From Streptomyces sp. BK239 (GTDB lineage: Bacteria > Actinomycetota > Actinomycetes > Streptomycetales > Streptomycetaceae), in NCBI RefSeq assembly GCF_004217285.1, contig NZ_SHKS01000006.1, positions 186,001 through 250,000 on the forward strand: a stretch of 64,000 nucleotides of DNA. The letters are read 5' to 3'. Positions within the stretch are counted from its first letter, which is position 1. The number at the start of each line of letters is the position of its first letter. A program made the position numbers and the translations under genes. Shown piece after piece: positions 1 to 8,183 of the stretch. A model generated the notes under the pieces. The model ran no database searches. It had not been told where the DNA came from and saw only the letters and a program-made list of their open reading frames with translations.

Positions 1-209
1 ATCTGCTCGCCTACCTCGCCGACCACGCCGACCAGGTCGTCTCCCGGCAGCGCATACTCGCAGAGGTGTGGCAGCAGCCGTACCTCGAGGACCAGACGGT
101 CGACGTCCACCTCTCCGCGCTCCGCCGCAAAATGGGAGAGAAGGCGCGAAAGCCCCGCTATCTGCGCACGGTTCGCGGCCTGGGCATCAAGTTGGTCAGC
201 TCGCCATGA
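1..209 (+). CDS. Response regulator, C-terminal part (cut by window start)
   Basis: Only the last ~69 residues are present, read in the frame that stops with TGA at 207-209. They form an OmpR/PhoB-type winged-helix DNA-binding domain: ...QRILAEVW, then VDVHLSALRRKMGE (recognition-helix region) and the hairpin end RYLRTVRGLGIKLV. It is a transcription factor, presumably phosphorylated by the histidine kinase whose ATG (206) overlaps its stop by 4 nt (ATGA), a usual sign of translational coupling. The receiver domain lies outside the window, so the phospho-acceptor Asp cannot be checked. Domain call is secure; the regulated genes are unknown. Confidence 0.85.
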   Translation, partial: LLAYLADHADQVVSRQRILAEVWQQPYLEDQTVDVHLSALRRKMGEKARKPRYLRTVRGLGIKLVSSP

Positions 210-1534
210 GACGTGCCCTCGCCGGGATCGCCCTGGCCGTCACCTCGATGGTGGCCCTGTCCTTTCTGATCCCTCTCGCCCTCCTCGTGCGCGAACAGGT
301 GCGGGACCGGGCCACCACGGCCGCCGAGCAGCGGGCGTCCGCCCTGTCTCCGGTGCTCGCCCTCACCACCCGGCGGGCCGACGTGCAGCAGGCCCTCGCC
401 GAGCTCGGCTCCTCCGACCAACTCGTCGTACGTCTGCCCGACGGCGACTTCGTCGGCACCCCGCACGCGCCCCGGGCCGCACTCGACCGAGCCGTGCGCG
501 GGCGCGAGACGCTGGCGGTGGACACCGCCGGCGGCTGGGTCTACCTCCAGCCCGTCGTCCTGCAGGGCGACCGGGTCGCGGTCGTGGAGGCCTTCGTGCC
601 CGTCGCGGACCTCACCCGGGGCGTGGTCGCTTCCTGGGGCGTCATGGCGCTGCTCGCGCTGGGTCTGGTCGGCGGTTCGGTACTCGTCGCCGACCGGCTC
701 GGCGCCCGCGTCGTCCGCTCGTCGCGCAGTCTCAAGCGCGCCTCACTGGCGCTCGGCTCCGGTGATCTGGACGTGCGTGTCGAGCCCGACGGCCCGCCCG
801 AACTGCAGGAGGCCGGTGCGGCGTTCAACACCATGGCCGACCGCGTCCTCGACCTGCTCGCGGTGGAACGCGAGCTGGTCGCCGACCTCTCGCACCGGCT
901 GCGCACCCCGTTGACCGCTCTGTACTTGGAGGCCGACCGGATGGGGCCGACGCCCAGCGCCCGGCGGGTCGCCGAGGCGGCCGGCCAGCTGGAGAACGAA
1001 CTCGACTCCATCATCGCCGCGGCACGTACACCGCTGGCGTCGGCGCAATCGGTCCGTGCGGCGGCCGGCGCGGCGAAGGCGTGCGACGTCGCCGAGGTGG
1101 TCGCCGTGCGCCTGGACTTCTGGTCGGTCCTCGCCGCCCAGCAAGGACGACCCTGCGAGCGCTCCCTCACGCCGCGACCGGCGCCCGTGGCCTTCCCCGA
1201 GGACGACCTCGCGGCCGTCGTCGACGCCCTGATCGGCAATGTCTTCCGGCACACCCCGGAGGGCACCGCCTTCGCCGTGCGTGTGGAGCGGGCGGATCGG
1301 CACGTGTTCCTCACGGTCGACGACGCGGGACCGGGTGTGGCGGACCCCGACGCAGCGCTCACACGGGGGGTGAGCGTCGGAGGTTCGACGGGTCTGGGCC
1401 TGGACATCGTGGCCCGGGCGTCCCACGCGGCGGACGGCGAACTGACGATCACCCGGGCGCCCTTGGGCGGCGCCCGGGTGCGGGTGTCGTTCCTGCTGGC
1501 CGACGTGGGCGGGGCCGGCGGCGGGGTGCGGTGA
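206..1534 (+). CDS. Two-component sensor histidine kinase, HAMP-containing
   Basis: A 442-residue membrane kinase. TM1 is at about 7-27 and TM2 at about 141-163, enclosing a ~110-residue extracytoplasmic sensor. A HAMP linker follows (about 162-215). The H-box is VADLSHRLRTPL with phospho-acceptor His230, and the HATPase domain shows the N-box (ALIGNVFRH, Asn345), DDAGPG (372-377) and STGLGLD (394-400). The start ATG at 206 overlaps the response-regulator stop; an in-frame upstream GTG at 68 would lie inside that gene and is rejected. Stimulus unknown. The sensor shows no recognisable PAS/GAF/Cache fold by eye. Confidence 0.9.
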   Translation: MRRALAGIALAVTSMVALSFLIPLALLVREQVRDRATTAAEQRASALSPVLALTTRRADVQQALAELGSSDQLVVRLPDGDFVGTPHAPRAALDRAVRGRETLAVDTAGGWVYLQPVVLQGDRVAVVEAFVPVADLTRGVVASWGVMALLALGLVGGSVLVADRLGARVVRSSRSLKRASLALGSGDLDVRVEPDGPPELQEAGAAFNTMADRVLDLLAVERELVADLSHRLRTPLTALYLEADRMGPTPSARRVAEAAGQLENELDSIIAAARTPLASAQSVRAAAGAAKACDVAEVVAVRLDFWSVLAAQQGRPCERSLTPRPAPVAFPEDDLAAVVDALIGNVFRHTPEGTAFAVRVERADRHVFLTVDDAGPGVADPDAALTRGVSVGGSTGLGLDIVARASHAADGELTITRAPLGGARVRVSFLLADVGGAGGGVR

Positions 1535-1540
1535 GCGGGG

Positions 1541-2392
1541 TCAGCGACGGGCGCCGAAGTCCTGCGTCCACCAGGGGCCGCCGTCGCCGAAGTGGACGCC
1601 CACGCCCAGCTCCTTGAAGGAGCAGTTCAGTATGTTCGCGCGGTGCCCGGGGCTGTTCATCCAGGACTTCATCACCGAGGCGGAGTCCGCCTGGCCCTGG
1701 GCTATGTTCTCGCCCAGGGTCGACCACTGGTACCCCGCGGCCTCGACCCGGGTCGTCATCGTCGAACCGTCGGGGCCGGTGTGGGACATCACGCCGCTGT
1801 TCGCCATGACGTCGCTGTAATCGTCGGCGGCCCGGGTGAGCCGGTCGTTCGCCGTGACCGGTGAGCAGCCCGCCGCGGCCCGCTCCTTGTTGACCAGCGC
1901 GAGCACCTGGGCCTCGGGCCCGCCATCGGACTGCGAACCCGATCCGGAGTCCGGTCCGGTGCCGCCCGGCCGCGCGCCGCCGGAACCGCTCGCCGACCCG
2001 CCGCCGCTGCTCTTCGCCGTCGTCCTCACAGGCGCCTTCGACACGGGGACGGTCGTCTTGCGTGCACGGGTGGTCGGGCTCGCCGACTGCTTCCGCTTCT
2101 CCTTCGGCTTCGCGCTCGGCGAGCTGCTCGCCGTGGTGCTCGGGCTCGCCGAAGCAGAGGCGAGCGGCGCGGCACTGTCGCCGGAGTCCCCGGCACCCGG
2201 CGTCCCGTGAGTGCTGTTCGCGACCACCCGGTCCGAGGCGTCGCCGTCCTCGCCGCTGACGACGGCCACGGTGATCCCGACGCCCACGAGCGCAGCGACG
2301 GCTCCCATGGCCAGCGCGGGACCGCGCCTCTTCTGCCCACCGCGGGGGCGGGCGTGGAAGCGGGACGGGGGAGCGGCTCGGCGGGAACCCAT
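1541..2392 (-). CDS. CAP/SCP-domain secreted or membrane-anchored protein
   Basis: 283 residues. A basic N-terminus and one hydrophobic segment (about 26-45) act as signal anchor. A Ser/Thr/Pro/Lys-rich low-complexity linker (about 60-155) follows, then a CAP (SCP/PR-1, YkwD-like) domain at about 160-283. CAP signatures are SHTGPDG (His204), GENI (Glu228) and GHRANILN (His250); Cys176 and Cys257 could form a disulphide. CAP proteins in actinobacteria are extracytoplasmic and their biochemical role is mostly unproven. I chose ATG 2392 because GAGGTG lies 6 nt upstream; a longer in-frame start at 2458 overlaps the palindrome at 2436-2461. It converges on the histidine kinase gene with 6 bp between the stops. 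Confidence 0.85.
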   Translation of the reverse strand: MGSRRAAPPSRFHARPRGGQKRRGPALAMGAVAALVGVGITVAVVSGEDGDASDRVVANSTHGTPGAGDSGDSAAPLASASASPSTTASSSPSAKPKEKRKQSASPTTRARKTTVPVSKAPVRTTAKSSGGGSASGSGGARPGGTGPDSGSGSQSDGGPEAQVLALVNKERAAAGCSPVTANDRLTRAADDYSDVMANSGVMSHTGPDGSTMTTRVEAAGYQWSTLGENIAQGQADSASVMKSWMNSPGHRANILNCSFKELGVGVHFGDGGPWWTQDFGARR

Positions 2393-2435
2393 GCAGGACA
2401 CCTCGGTCTGTCGGTCGGCTGACTCGGTCCCCTGC

Positions 2436-2461
2436 CCGGTGGCCGCGATCGCGGCCACCGG
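2436..2461. promoter_or_regulatory. 26-bp perfect palindrome upstream of the CAP-domain gene
   Basis: The left half CCGGTGGCCGCGA is followed directly by its exact reverse complement, with no loop. It ends 44 bp upstream of the CAP gene ATG on the minus strand. The lack of a loop and of a T-run argues against a terminator and favours an operator for a dimeric regulator. Its identity is unknown. The rest of 2393-2699 holds no convincing gene. Confidence 0.4.
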
Positions 2462-2699
2462 ACCTGTGGGGGGTTTTCGAGAGCCTAGGACCAGGCCGGG
2501 GCGGGGAGCTGTGTTCGAAGGGCATCTTCAAGAAGCCTTAAGAGAGCCGCCAAAGTCCGCTGAGAAACAGTGGCCGTGGGGGCGCGCAGGCAGGAGCGCA
2601 GGACGGCGAGTTCGTTCTCCCGGAGGGAACGCCGTGGTGGCGCCGGCTGGGTGCAGAAGTGCGGCAGCGCCGTGACCCCAAGGACCCCGCGGACACGGC

Positions 2700-2733
2700 G
2701 AAGGGCGCCCGGTGCCGTCACCGAGCGCCCTTC
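2700..2733 (-). terminator. Intrinsic terminator-like hairpin after serC
   Basis: Stem GAAGGGCGC (2700-2708) pairs with GCGCCCTTC (2725-2733). An inner stem CGGTG/CACCG closes a CCGT loop. It lies 18 bp beyond the serC stop. There is no T-run, as is usual in Streptomyces. Confidence 0.65.
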
Positions 2734-2751
2734 GTCGTGGTGCCCTTGGGG

Positions 2752-3870
2752 CTAGAGCTGTTCGATCACGTAGTCGACGCACTTCGTCAGTGCCTCGACG
2801 TCCGCCGGGTCGATCGCCGGGAACATCGCGACGCGCAGCTGGTTGCGGCCGAGCTTGCGGTAGGGCTCGGTGTCGACGATGCCGTTGGCGCGCAGGACCT
2901 TGGCGACGGCGGCGGCGTCCACCTCGTCGGTGAAGTCGATCGTGCCGATGACGGCCGAGCGCTTGGCCGGGTCGGTGACGAACGGGTCGGCGTACTTGAC
3001 GTCCTCGGCCCAGCCGTAGAGCGTGCGGGCCGAGGTCGCCGTGCGGCGCACCGACCAGTCCAGGCCGCCCTGGCCGTTGATCCACTCGAGCTGCTGGTTC
3101 AGCAGGAAGAGGGTCGACAGGGCCGGGGTGTTGTACGTCTGGTTCTTGCGGGAGTTGTCGATCGCCGTCGGGAGCGAGAAGAACTCCGGGACGTGGCGGC
3201 CGGAGGCGTGGACGCGCTCGGCGCGCTCGATCGCCGCCGGGGAGAAGACGCCGATCCACAGGCCGCCGTCGGAGGCGAAGGACTTCTGCGGGGCGAAGTA
3301 GTAGACGTCCGTCTCGGCGATGTCGACGGGGAGGCCGCCGGCGCCGGAGGTGGCGTCCACGAGGACCAGCGCGCCCTCGTCGGCGCCCTGCACCCGCCGG
3401 ACGGGGGCGGCGACGCCGGTGGAGGTCTCGTTGTGCGTGAAGGCGTAGACGTCGACGCCGGCCTCGGCCTCGGGCTCGGGGTGCGTGCCCGGGTCGGAGG
3501 AGATGACGGTGGGCTCGGCGAGCCAGGGGGCCAGCTTGGCGGCCTTGGCGAACTTCGAGCTGAACTCGCCGAAGCTGAGGTGCTGCGACTTGTTCTCGAT
3601 CAGACCGTGGGTCGCGATGTCCCAGAAGGCGGTGGAGCCGCCGTTGCCCAGGATCACCTCGTATCCGTCCGGGACCTGGAACAGCTCGGAGATTCCCTCG
3701 CGGACCTGGCCGACCAGGTTCTTGACCGGGGCCTGGCGGTGGGAGGTGCCGAGGAGTGAGGTGCCGGTGGCGGCCAGGGCGTCCAGCGCCTCGATCCGCA
3801 CCTTGGAGGGGCCCGCGCCGAATCGACCGTCGGCGGGCTTGATGTCAGCAGGAATCTGGATCTCAGCCAC
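2752..3870 (-). CDS. serC: Phosphoserine aminotransferase
   Basis: 372 residues, class V PLP-dependent aminotransferase of the actinobacterial SerC type. It converts 3-phosphohydroxypyruvate and glutamate to phosphoserine and 2-oxoglutarate in serine (and pyridoxine) biosynthesis. Visible landmarks are FGAGPSK near 17-23, GTSHRQAP (about 41-48, phosphate-binding region), NGGSTAFWD and the PLP lysine in APQKSFASDG (Lys196). Length is normal for the family. It is divergently arranged to the oxidoreductase at 3991 with 120 bp between. Its minus-strand start MAEIQIPADIKP is the usual N-terminus of actinobacterial SerC as I recall it. Confidence 0.95.
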   Translation of the reverse strand: MAEIQIPADIKPADGRFGAGPSKVRIEALDALAATGTSLLGTSHRQAPVKNLVGQVREGISELFQVPDGYEVILGNGGSTAFWDIATHGLIENKSQHLSFGEFSSKFAKAAKLAPWLAEPTVISSDPGTHPEPEAEAGVDVYAFTHNETSTGVAAPVRRVQGADEGALVLVDATSGAGGLPVDIAETDVYYFAPQKSFASDGGLWIGVFSPAAIERAERVHASGRHVPEFFSLPTAIDNSRKNQTYNTPALSTLFLLNQQLEWINGQGGLDWSVRRTATSARTLYGWAEDVKYADPFVTDPAKRSAVIGTIDFTDEVDAAAVAKVLRANGIVDTEPYRKLGRNQLRVAMFPAIDPADVEALTKCVDYVIEQL

Positions 3871-3990
3871 GCAGGCGAGCGTAGCCGTTTCCGTAATCGC
3901 GGGCGAAACCTCGTCCGTCGGGTGAGACGAGAATCAGGGGGAGGGCATGGTCCAAGGAACCCAGGTGCGGACGGCTGATCGGCGGGACGG

Positions 3991-6909
3991 ATGTCGGATC
4001 TCGAGAACGAACTGCGCAAGGCCGTCAGGGGTGACGTCGGGTTCGACGTCACCTCCCGGGCGCTGGTCACCATGGACGCCTCCAACTACCGTCGCGTCCC
4101 GCTCGGCGTCGTCGCCCCGCGCGACGCCGACGACGTGGCGGCAGTGCTGGAGGTGTGCCGGGAGCGCGGGGTGCCCGTGGTGCCGCGCGGCGGGGGCACG
4201 TCGATCGCCGGGCAGGCCACCGGCGTCGGGGTGGTGCTGGACTTCACCCGGCACATGAACCGGCTGGTCTCCCTGGACCCGGGCGCGCGCACCGCCGTCG
4301 TCCAGCCGGGGCTGGTCCTCGACCGGCTCCAGGAGGCCGCCGCGCCGCACGGGCTGCGCTTCGGGCCCGACCCGTCCACCCACAGCCGCTGCACGCTCGG
4401 CGGGATGATCGGCAACAACTCCTGCGGCTCGCACTCGGTGGCCTGGGGGACGACGGCGGACAGCGTACGCGAGCTGGACGTGGTGACCGCGCGGGGCGGG
4501 CGGCTGCGGCTCGGGCGGGGGTGGAGCGGAGCGCCGGACGGCCTGCGGGAACTCGTCGACGGCGAGCTGGCCCGGCTGCGCACCGGCTTCCCCGAGCTGC
4601 CCCGCCGTATCTCCGGTTACGCGCTGGACGCCCTGCTGCCGGAGAACGGCGCCGACGTGGCCCGCTCCTTCTGCGGCTCGGAAGGCACGCTGGGCGTGCT
4701 CACGGAGGCCGTCGTCCGTCTCGTCGAAGCGCCACGCGCGCGTGCGCTCGCGGTGCTCGGCTACGCCGACGAGACGGCCGCCGCCGAGGCCGCGGCCGGG
4801 CTGCTTCGGTACGGGCCGCTGACGGTCGAGGGCATGGCGGCCGACCTGGTGCCGTCGCCTGCGGGGCTGCCGCGGGGCGGGGCCTGGCTGTTCGTGGAGA
4901 CGGGCGGGGACTCGGCGGGCGAGGCACGCACGCGTGCGGAGGCCGTCGTGCGCGGGGCGGACGTCCTGGACGCTCTGGTCGTGACGGACGAGGCCGGGCA
5001 GCGGGCCCTGTGGCGGGTCCGCGAGGACGCCAGCGGCACCGCCACCCGGATGCCGGACGGTTCGGAGGCCTGGCCCGGCTGGGAGGACTGCGCGGTTCCG
5101 CCGGCCCGGCTCGGCGCGTATCTGCGCGACTTCCGGGCGCTGCTCGCCGCACACGGTCTGCGCGGCACGCCGTACGGGCACTTCGGGGACGGCTGCATCC
5201 ACGTCCGCATCGACTTCGACCTGCTCGGCGCGGCGGGCGTGGCGCGCTTCCGCCGCTTCTCGGAGGAACTGGCCGAGCTGGTCACGGCACACGGCGGCTC
5301 GCTGTCGGGCGAGCACGGCGACGGACAGGCGCGGGCGGAGCTGCTGCCGGCGATGTACGGCGCGGACATGGTCGCCCTCTTCGAGCGGGCGAAGGGGGTG
5401 TGGGACCCGGACGACCTGCTCAATCCGGGGATGCTGGTGCGGCCCGCGCCCCTGGACTCCGGTCTGCGCTTCTCCGTCCTGCCCCGCGAGCCCGTCGACG
5501 TGGCCTTCGGTTACCCCGGCGACGGCGGCGACTTCTCGGCGGCGGTCCGGCGCTGCGTCGGCGTCGCCAAGTGCCGTACGACGACGGCGTCCGGGCCCGC
5601 CGTGATGTGCCCGTCCTTCCGCGTCACCGGCGAGGAACAGCACTCCACGCGCGGGCGTGCGCGACTGCTGCACGAGATGCTGGCGGGCGAGCTGGTGACC
5701 GACGGCTGGCGCTCTCAGGAGGTGCGGGAGGCGCTGGACCTGTGCCTGTCCTGCAAGGGCTGCCGCTCGGACTGCCCGGTCGGGGTCGACATGGCCACCT
5801 ACAAGGCGGAGTTCCTGCACCACCACTACGCGGGCCGGCGACGCCCCGCCGCGCACTACAGCATGGGCCGGCTCCCGGTGTGGCTGCGCTGGGCGAGCCG
5901 CACGCGCGCGGTGGCGCTGTTCAACGCGCTGGCCTCGACGGGGCCGGTCGCGTGGGCGGTGAAACGGGCGGGCGGGATCGCGCCGGAGCGGACGATCCCA
6001 CGGCTCGCGCGGGAGACGTTCAGCCGCTGGTGGCGGCGCAGGCGCCCCGCTGACGGCACGGGCGATCTCGTCGTGCTGTGGCCGGACACGTTCACCGAGC
6101 ATCTCTCGCCGTCCGTCGGACGGGCGGCGGTGCGGGTGCTGGAGGCGGCGGGGCTGCGGGTCGCTCTGCCGCCGACGCTGCGGATGCGCGGACGGCCCGT
6201 CGGCGACGCCCGCTCCCGCTCCGCCCTGCGGCTGCTGACGGCCCGCCGGGGGCGCGTCTGCTGCGGGCTGACGTACGTCTCCACCGGGCAGCTCGACCAC
6301 GCGCGCGTGGTGCTGCGCCGCACGCTCGACCTGATGGAACCGGTGCTGGAGACGGCGGCCCCGGTCGTCGTCCTGGAGCCGAGCTGCGCGGCCGCCCTGC
6401 GCACCGACCTGCCGGACCTGTTGCCCGACGACCCGCGCGCGGCGCGTCTCGCCGCCCGCGTCCTCACCTTCGCGGAGACCCTGGAGCGCCACGCCCCCGA
6501 CTGGACTCCGCCGCGCCTGGACCGCCCGGCGGTCGGCCAGACCCACTGCCACCAGCACGCGGTGCTGGGCGACGCGCCCGACCGCCGCCTGCGCGCGGCC
6601 GCCGGCCTCACCGGCGAGCTGGCAGGCGGCTGCTGCGGCCTGGCCGGCGACTTCGGCTTCGAGAAGGGGCACTTCGAGGTCTCCGAGCGCTGCGCGCAGG
6701 AGCAGCTCCTGCCCGCCGTGCGCGGGGCTCCCCCTGAGGCGGCGGTCCTTGCGGACGGCTACTCCTGCCGGACCCAGCTGGAACAGCTGGCGGGAGTGCG
6801 GGGGCGGCATCTGGCGGAGGTGCTGGCGCAGGCGTTGGAAGGGGCGTCCGGTGAGAAGACGTCCGACGCTTCCGGGGCACCCGAGGGGCCCAGGGTGTCC
6901 GGGATCTGA
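3991..6909 (+). CDS. FAD-linked oxidase fused to Fe-S/CCG-domain subunit (GlcD-GlcF-like)
   Basis: 972 residues. N-terminal FAD-binding PCMH/VAO domain (about 35-215; RGGGTSIAGQ 66-75), FAD-oxidase C domain (about 260-480; HFGDGCIHVRI, SGEHGDGQ), then a 4Fe-4S domain with CxxCxxCxxxCP (Cys585, 588, 591, 595) and CCG motifs (Cys757/758, Cys881/882). This is the architecture of D-2-hydroxyacid dehydrogenases (D-lactate or glycolate type) with flavin and Fe-S units on one chain, passing electrons to the quinone pool. Only one CxxCxxCxxxCP motif is obvious. Substrate cannot be read from sequence. It stands alone, divergent from serC; start chosen at ATG 3991 (MSDLENELRKAV). Confidence 0.85.
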   Translation: MSDLENELRKAVRGDVGFDVTSRALVTMDASNYRRVPLGVVAPRDADDVAAVLEVCRERGVPVVPRGGGTSIAGQATGVGVVLDFTRHMNRLVSLDPGARTAVVQPGLVLDRLQEAAAPHGLRFGPDPSTHSRCTLGGMIGNNSCGSHSVAWGTTADSVRELDVVTARGGRLRLGRGWSGAPDGLRELVDGELARLRTGFPELPRRISGYALDALLPENGADVARSFCGSEGTLGVLTEAVVRLVEAPRARALAVLGYADETAAAEAAAGLLRYGPLTVEGMAADLVPSPAGLPRGGAWLFVETGGDSAGEARTRAEAVVRGADVLDALVVTDEAGQRALWRVREDASGTATRMPDGSEAWPGWEDCAVPPARLGAYLRDFRALLAAHGLRGTPYGHFGDGCIHVRIDFDLLGAAGVARFRRFSEELAELVTAHGGSLSGEHGDGQARAELLPAMYGADMVALFERAKGVWDPDDLLNPGMLVRPAPLDSGLRFSVLPREPVDVAFGYPGDGGDFSAAVRRCVGVAKCRTTTASGPAVMCPSFRVTGEEQHSTRGRARLLHEMLAGELVTDGWRSQEVREALDLCLSCKGCRSDCPVGVDMATYKAEFLHHHYAGRRRPAAHYSMGRLPVWLRWASRTRAVALFNALASTGPVAWAVKRAGGIAPERTIPRLARETFSRWWRRRRPADGTGDLVVLWPDTFTEHLSPSVGRAAVRVLEAAGLRVALPPTLRMRGRPVGDARSRSALRLLTARRGRVCCGLTYVSTGQLDHARVVLRRTLDLMEPVLETAAPVVVLEPSCAAALRTDLPDLLPDDPRAARLAARVLTFAETLERHAPDWTPPRLDRPAVGQTHCHQHAVLGDAPDRRLRAAAGLTGELAGGCCGLAGDFGFEKGHFEVSERCAQEQLLPAVRGAPPEAAVLADGYSCRTQLEQLAGVRGRHLAEVLAQALEGASGEKTSDASGAPEGPRVSGI

Positions 6910-6937
6910 GATGACGGAGTGACAGCGGCTAATCCGC

Positions 6938-6966
6938 TTCACACTCCTGTCCTGGTGCACTAACGT
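6938..6966 (+). promoter_or_regulatory. Promoter candidate for the EamA gene
   Basis: TTCACA (6938-6943), 17 bp, TAACGT (6961-6966), matching a principal-sigma promoter moderately well. It lies ~100 bp upstream of the EamA GTG start and just after the preceding stop codon. Confidence 0.45.
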
Positions 6967-7065
6967 GGACTGGAAAGTACATCTTGCTGAACGCATGCGC
7001 CTCGTCGCCCCGTGTCGTCGCCGTCGGCGCCGGCGCTCTTCCCGAGCTGAGATCCAGGACCGCCC

Positions 7066-8016
7066 GTGAGCACCTCCGACACCGCCGCCACGTCGACCTC
7101 GTCGTCCCGGTCCGCCTCCGCCCCCACGGGGGCGGGCGCCGGTCCGGGCGGGCGCCGGGGATCCCTCGGGCCCGTCGGGCTCGTGCTCGCCGGGGGAGTG
7201 TCCGTGCAGTTCGGCGGCGCGCTCGCGGTGACCTTGATGCCGAGGGCGGGCGCGCTGGGCGTGGTGGCGCTGCGGCTGCTGGTGGCGGCCGTCGTGCTGC
7301 TCGTCGTCTGCCGGCCGCGGCTGCGCGGGCACTCGCGGGCCGACTGGGCCACCGTCGTCGTCTTCGGCGTCACCATGGCCGCGATGAACGGCCTCTTCTA
7401 CCAGGCGGTCGCCCGCATTCCGCTGGGCCCGGCGGTCACCCTCGAAGTGCTCGGCCCGCTCGCCCTGTCCGTCCTGGCCTCGCGCCGCGCCGTCAACCTC
7501 GTCTGGGCCGCTCTCGCCCTCGCGGGCGTCTTCCTGCTCGGCGGCGGCGGATTCGGCGACCTCGACCCGGTGGGGGCGGCGTTCGCCCTGGGCGCGGGCG
7601 TGATGTGGGCGGCGTACATCGTCTTCAGCGCCCGCACGGGCCGCCGCTTCCCGCAGGCCGACGGTCTGGCGCTGGCCATGGCGGTGGGCGCGCTGCTCTT
7701 CGTGCCGCTGGGGCTCGCCGAGTCCGGCGCCAGGCTCCTCGACCCGGTGACGCTGGGGCTCGGGGCCGCCGTGGCGATGCTGTCCTCCGTCCTGCCGTAC
7801 ACCCTCGAACTCCTCGCCCTGCGCCGCCTGCCCGCCTCCACGTTCGCGGTCCTGATGAGCCTGGAGCCCGCCCTCGCCGCCCTGTCCGGCTTCCTCGTCC
7901 TCGACCAGACCCTCTCCGCCGCGCAGGCCGCCGCGATCGCCCTCGTCGTCGCGGCGAGCATGGGGGCCGTGCGGACCCAGGTGGGACGCGTCAAGACGGC
8001 TGTGCCGGAGGCGTGA
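7066..8016 (+). CDS. EamA/RhtA-family drug-metabolite exporter
   Basis: 316 residues with about ten hydrophobic helices in two EamA repeats, after a Ser/Thr/Gly-rich cytoplasmic N-terminus of about 35 residues. Family members (RhtA, YdcZ-like DMT transporters) export amino acids, nucleosides or other small molecules. Features typical of the RhtA branch: AMNGLFYQAVARIPLGPAVTLE in repeat 1 (about 107-128) and SSVLPYTLELLALRRL in repeat 2. Start is GTG 7066. Monocistronic as far as spacing shows; substrate unknown. Confidence 0.85.
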   Translation: MSTSDTAATSTSSSRSASAPTGAGAGPGGRRGSLGPVGLVLAGGVSVQFGGALAVTLMPRAGALGVVALRLLVAAVVLLVVCRPRLRGHSRADWATVVVFGVTMAAMNGLFYQAVARIPLGPAVTLEVLGPLALSVLASRRAVNLVWAALALAGVFLLGGGGFGDLDPVGAAFALGAGVMWAAYIVFSARTGRRFPQADGLALAMAVGALLFVPLGLAESGARLLDPVTLGLGAAVAMLSSVLPYTLELLALRRLPASTFAVLMSLEPALAALSGFLVLDQTLSAAQAAAIALVVAASMGAVRTQVGRVKTAVPEA

Positions 8017-8138
8017 GGCGCGGCTGTCCTCGGCCGGCGCGCCGCACCCGCGCGTACGGCAGGGCGGTCACGCGTGCGTACGACACGGCCGGCACCTGTC
8101 GGCGGGCCGCACGCGTGCGTGTCCGTGCAGCAAATAAT

Positions 8139-8152
8139 GCAAGCATGCTTGC
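8139..8152. promoter_or_regulatory. Palindromic operator candidate GCAAGCATGCTTGC
   Basis: Perfect 14-bp palindrome in an AT-richer patch, 31 bp before the first gene of the 8.2-16.7 kb operon and overlapping the predicted -35 hexamer. The operon ends with a TetR-family gene, so autoregulation through this site is a reasonable inference. Confidence 0.55.
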
Positions 8153-8177
8153 TTGTTTCTAGGCCCGCTGCCATGCT
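8149..8177 (+). promoter_or_regulatory. Leaderless-type promoter for the AtuA/carboxylase operon
   Basis: TTGCTT (8149-8154), 17 bp, CATGCT (8172-8177). The -10 element ends 6 nt before ATG 8184, and no Shine-Dalgarno is present, which fits a transcript beginning at the start codon. The -35 overlaps the palindrome at 8139-8152. Confidence 0.45.
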
Positions 8178-8183
8178 CCCCCC

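Noticed and set aside
3934..7332. Very long minus-strand ORF (1132 codons) opposite the FAD/Fe-S oxidoreductase
   Set aside because: High-GC shadow ORF; no family, Arg/Pro-rich composition, covers a clear gene on the plus strand.
8070..8120. Direct repeat ACGCGTGCGT (8070-8079 and 8111-8120)
   Set aside because: Short GC-rich word common in this DNA; not obviously functional.
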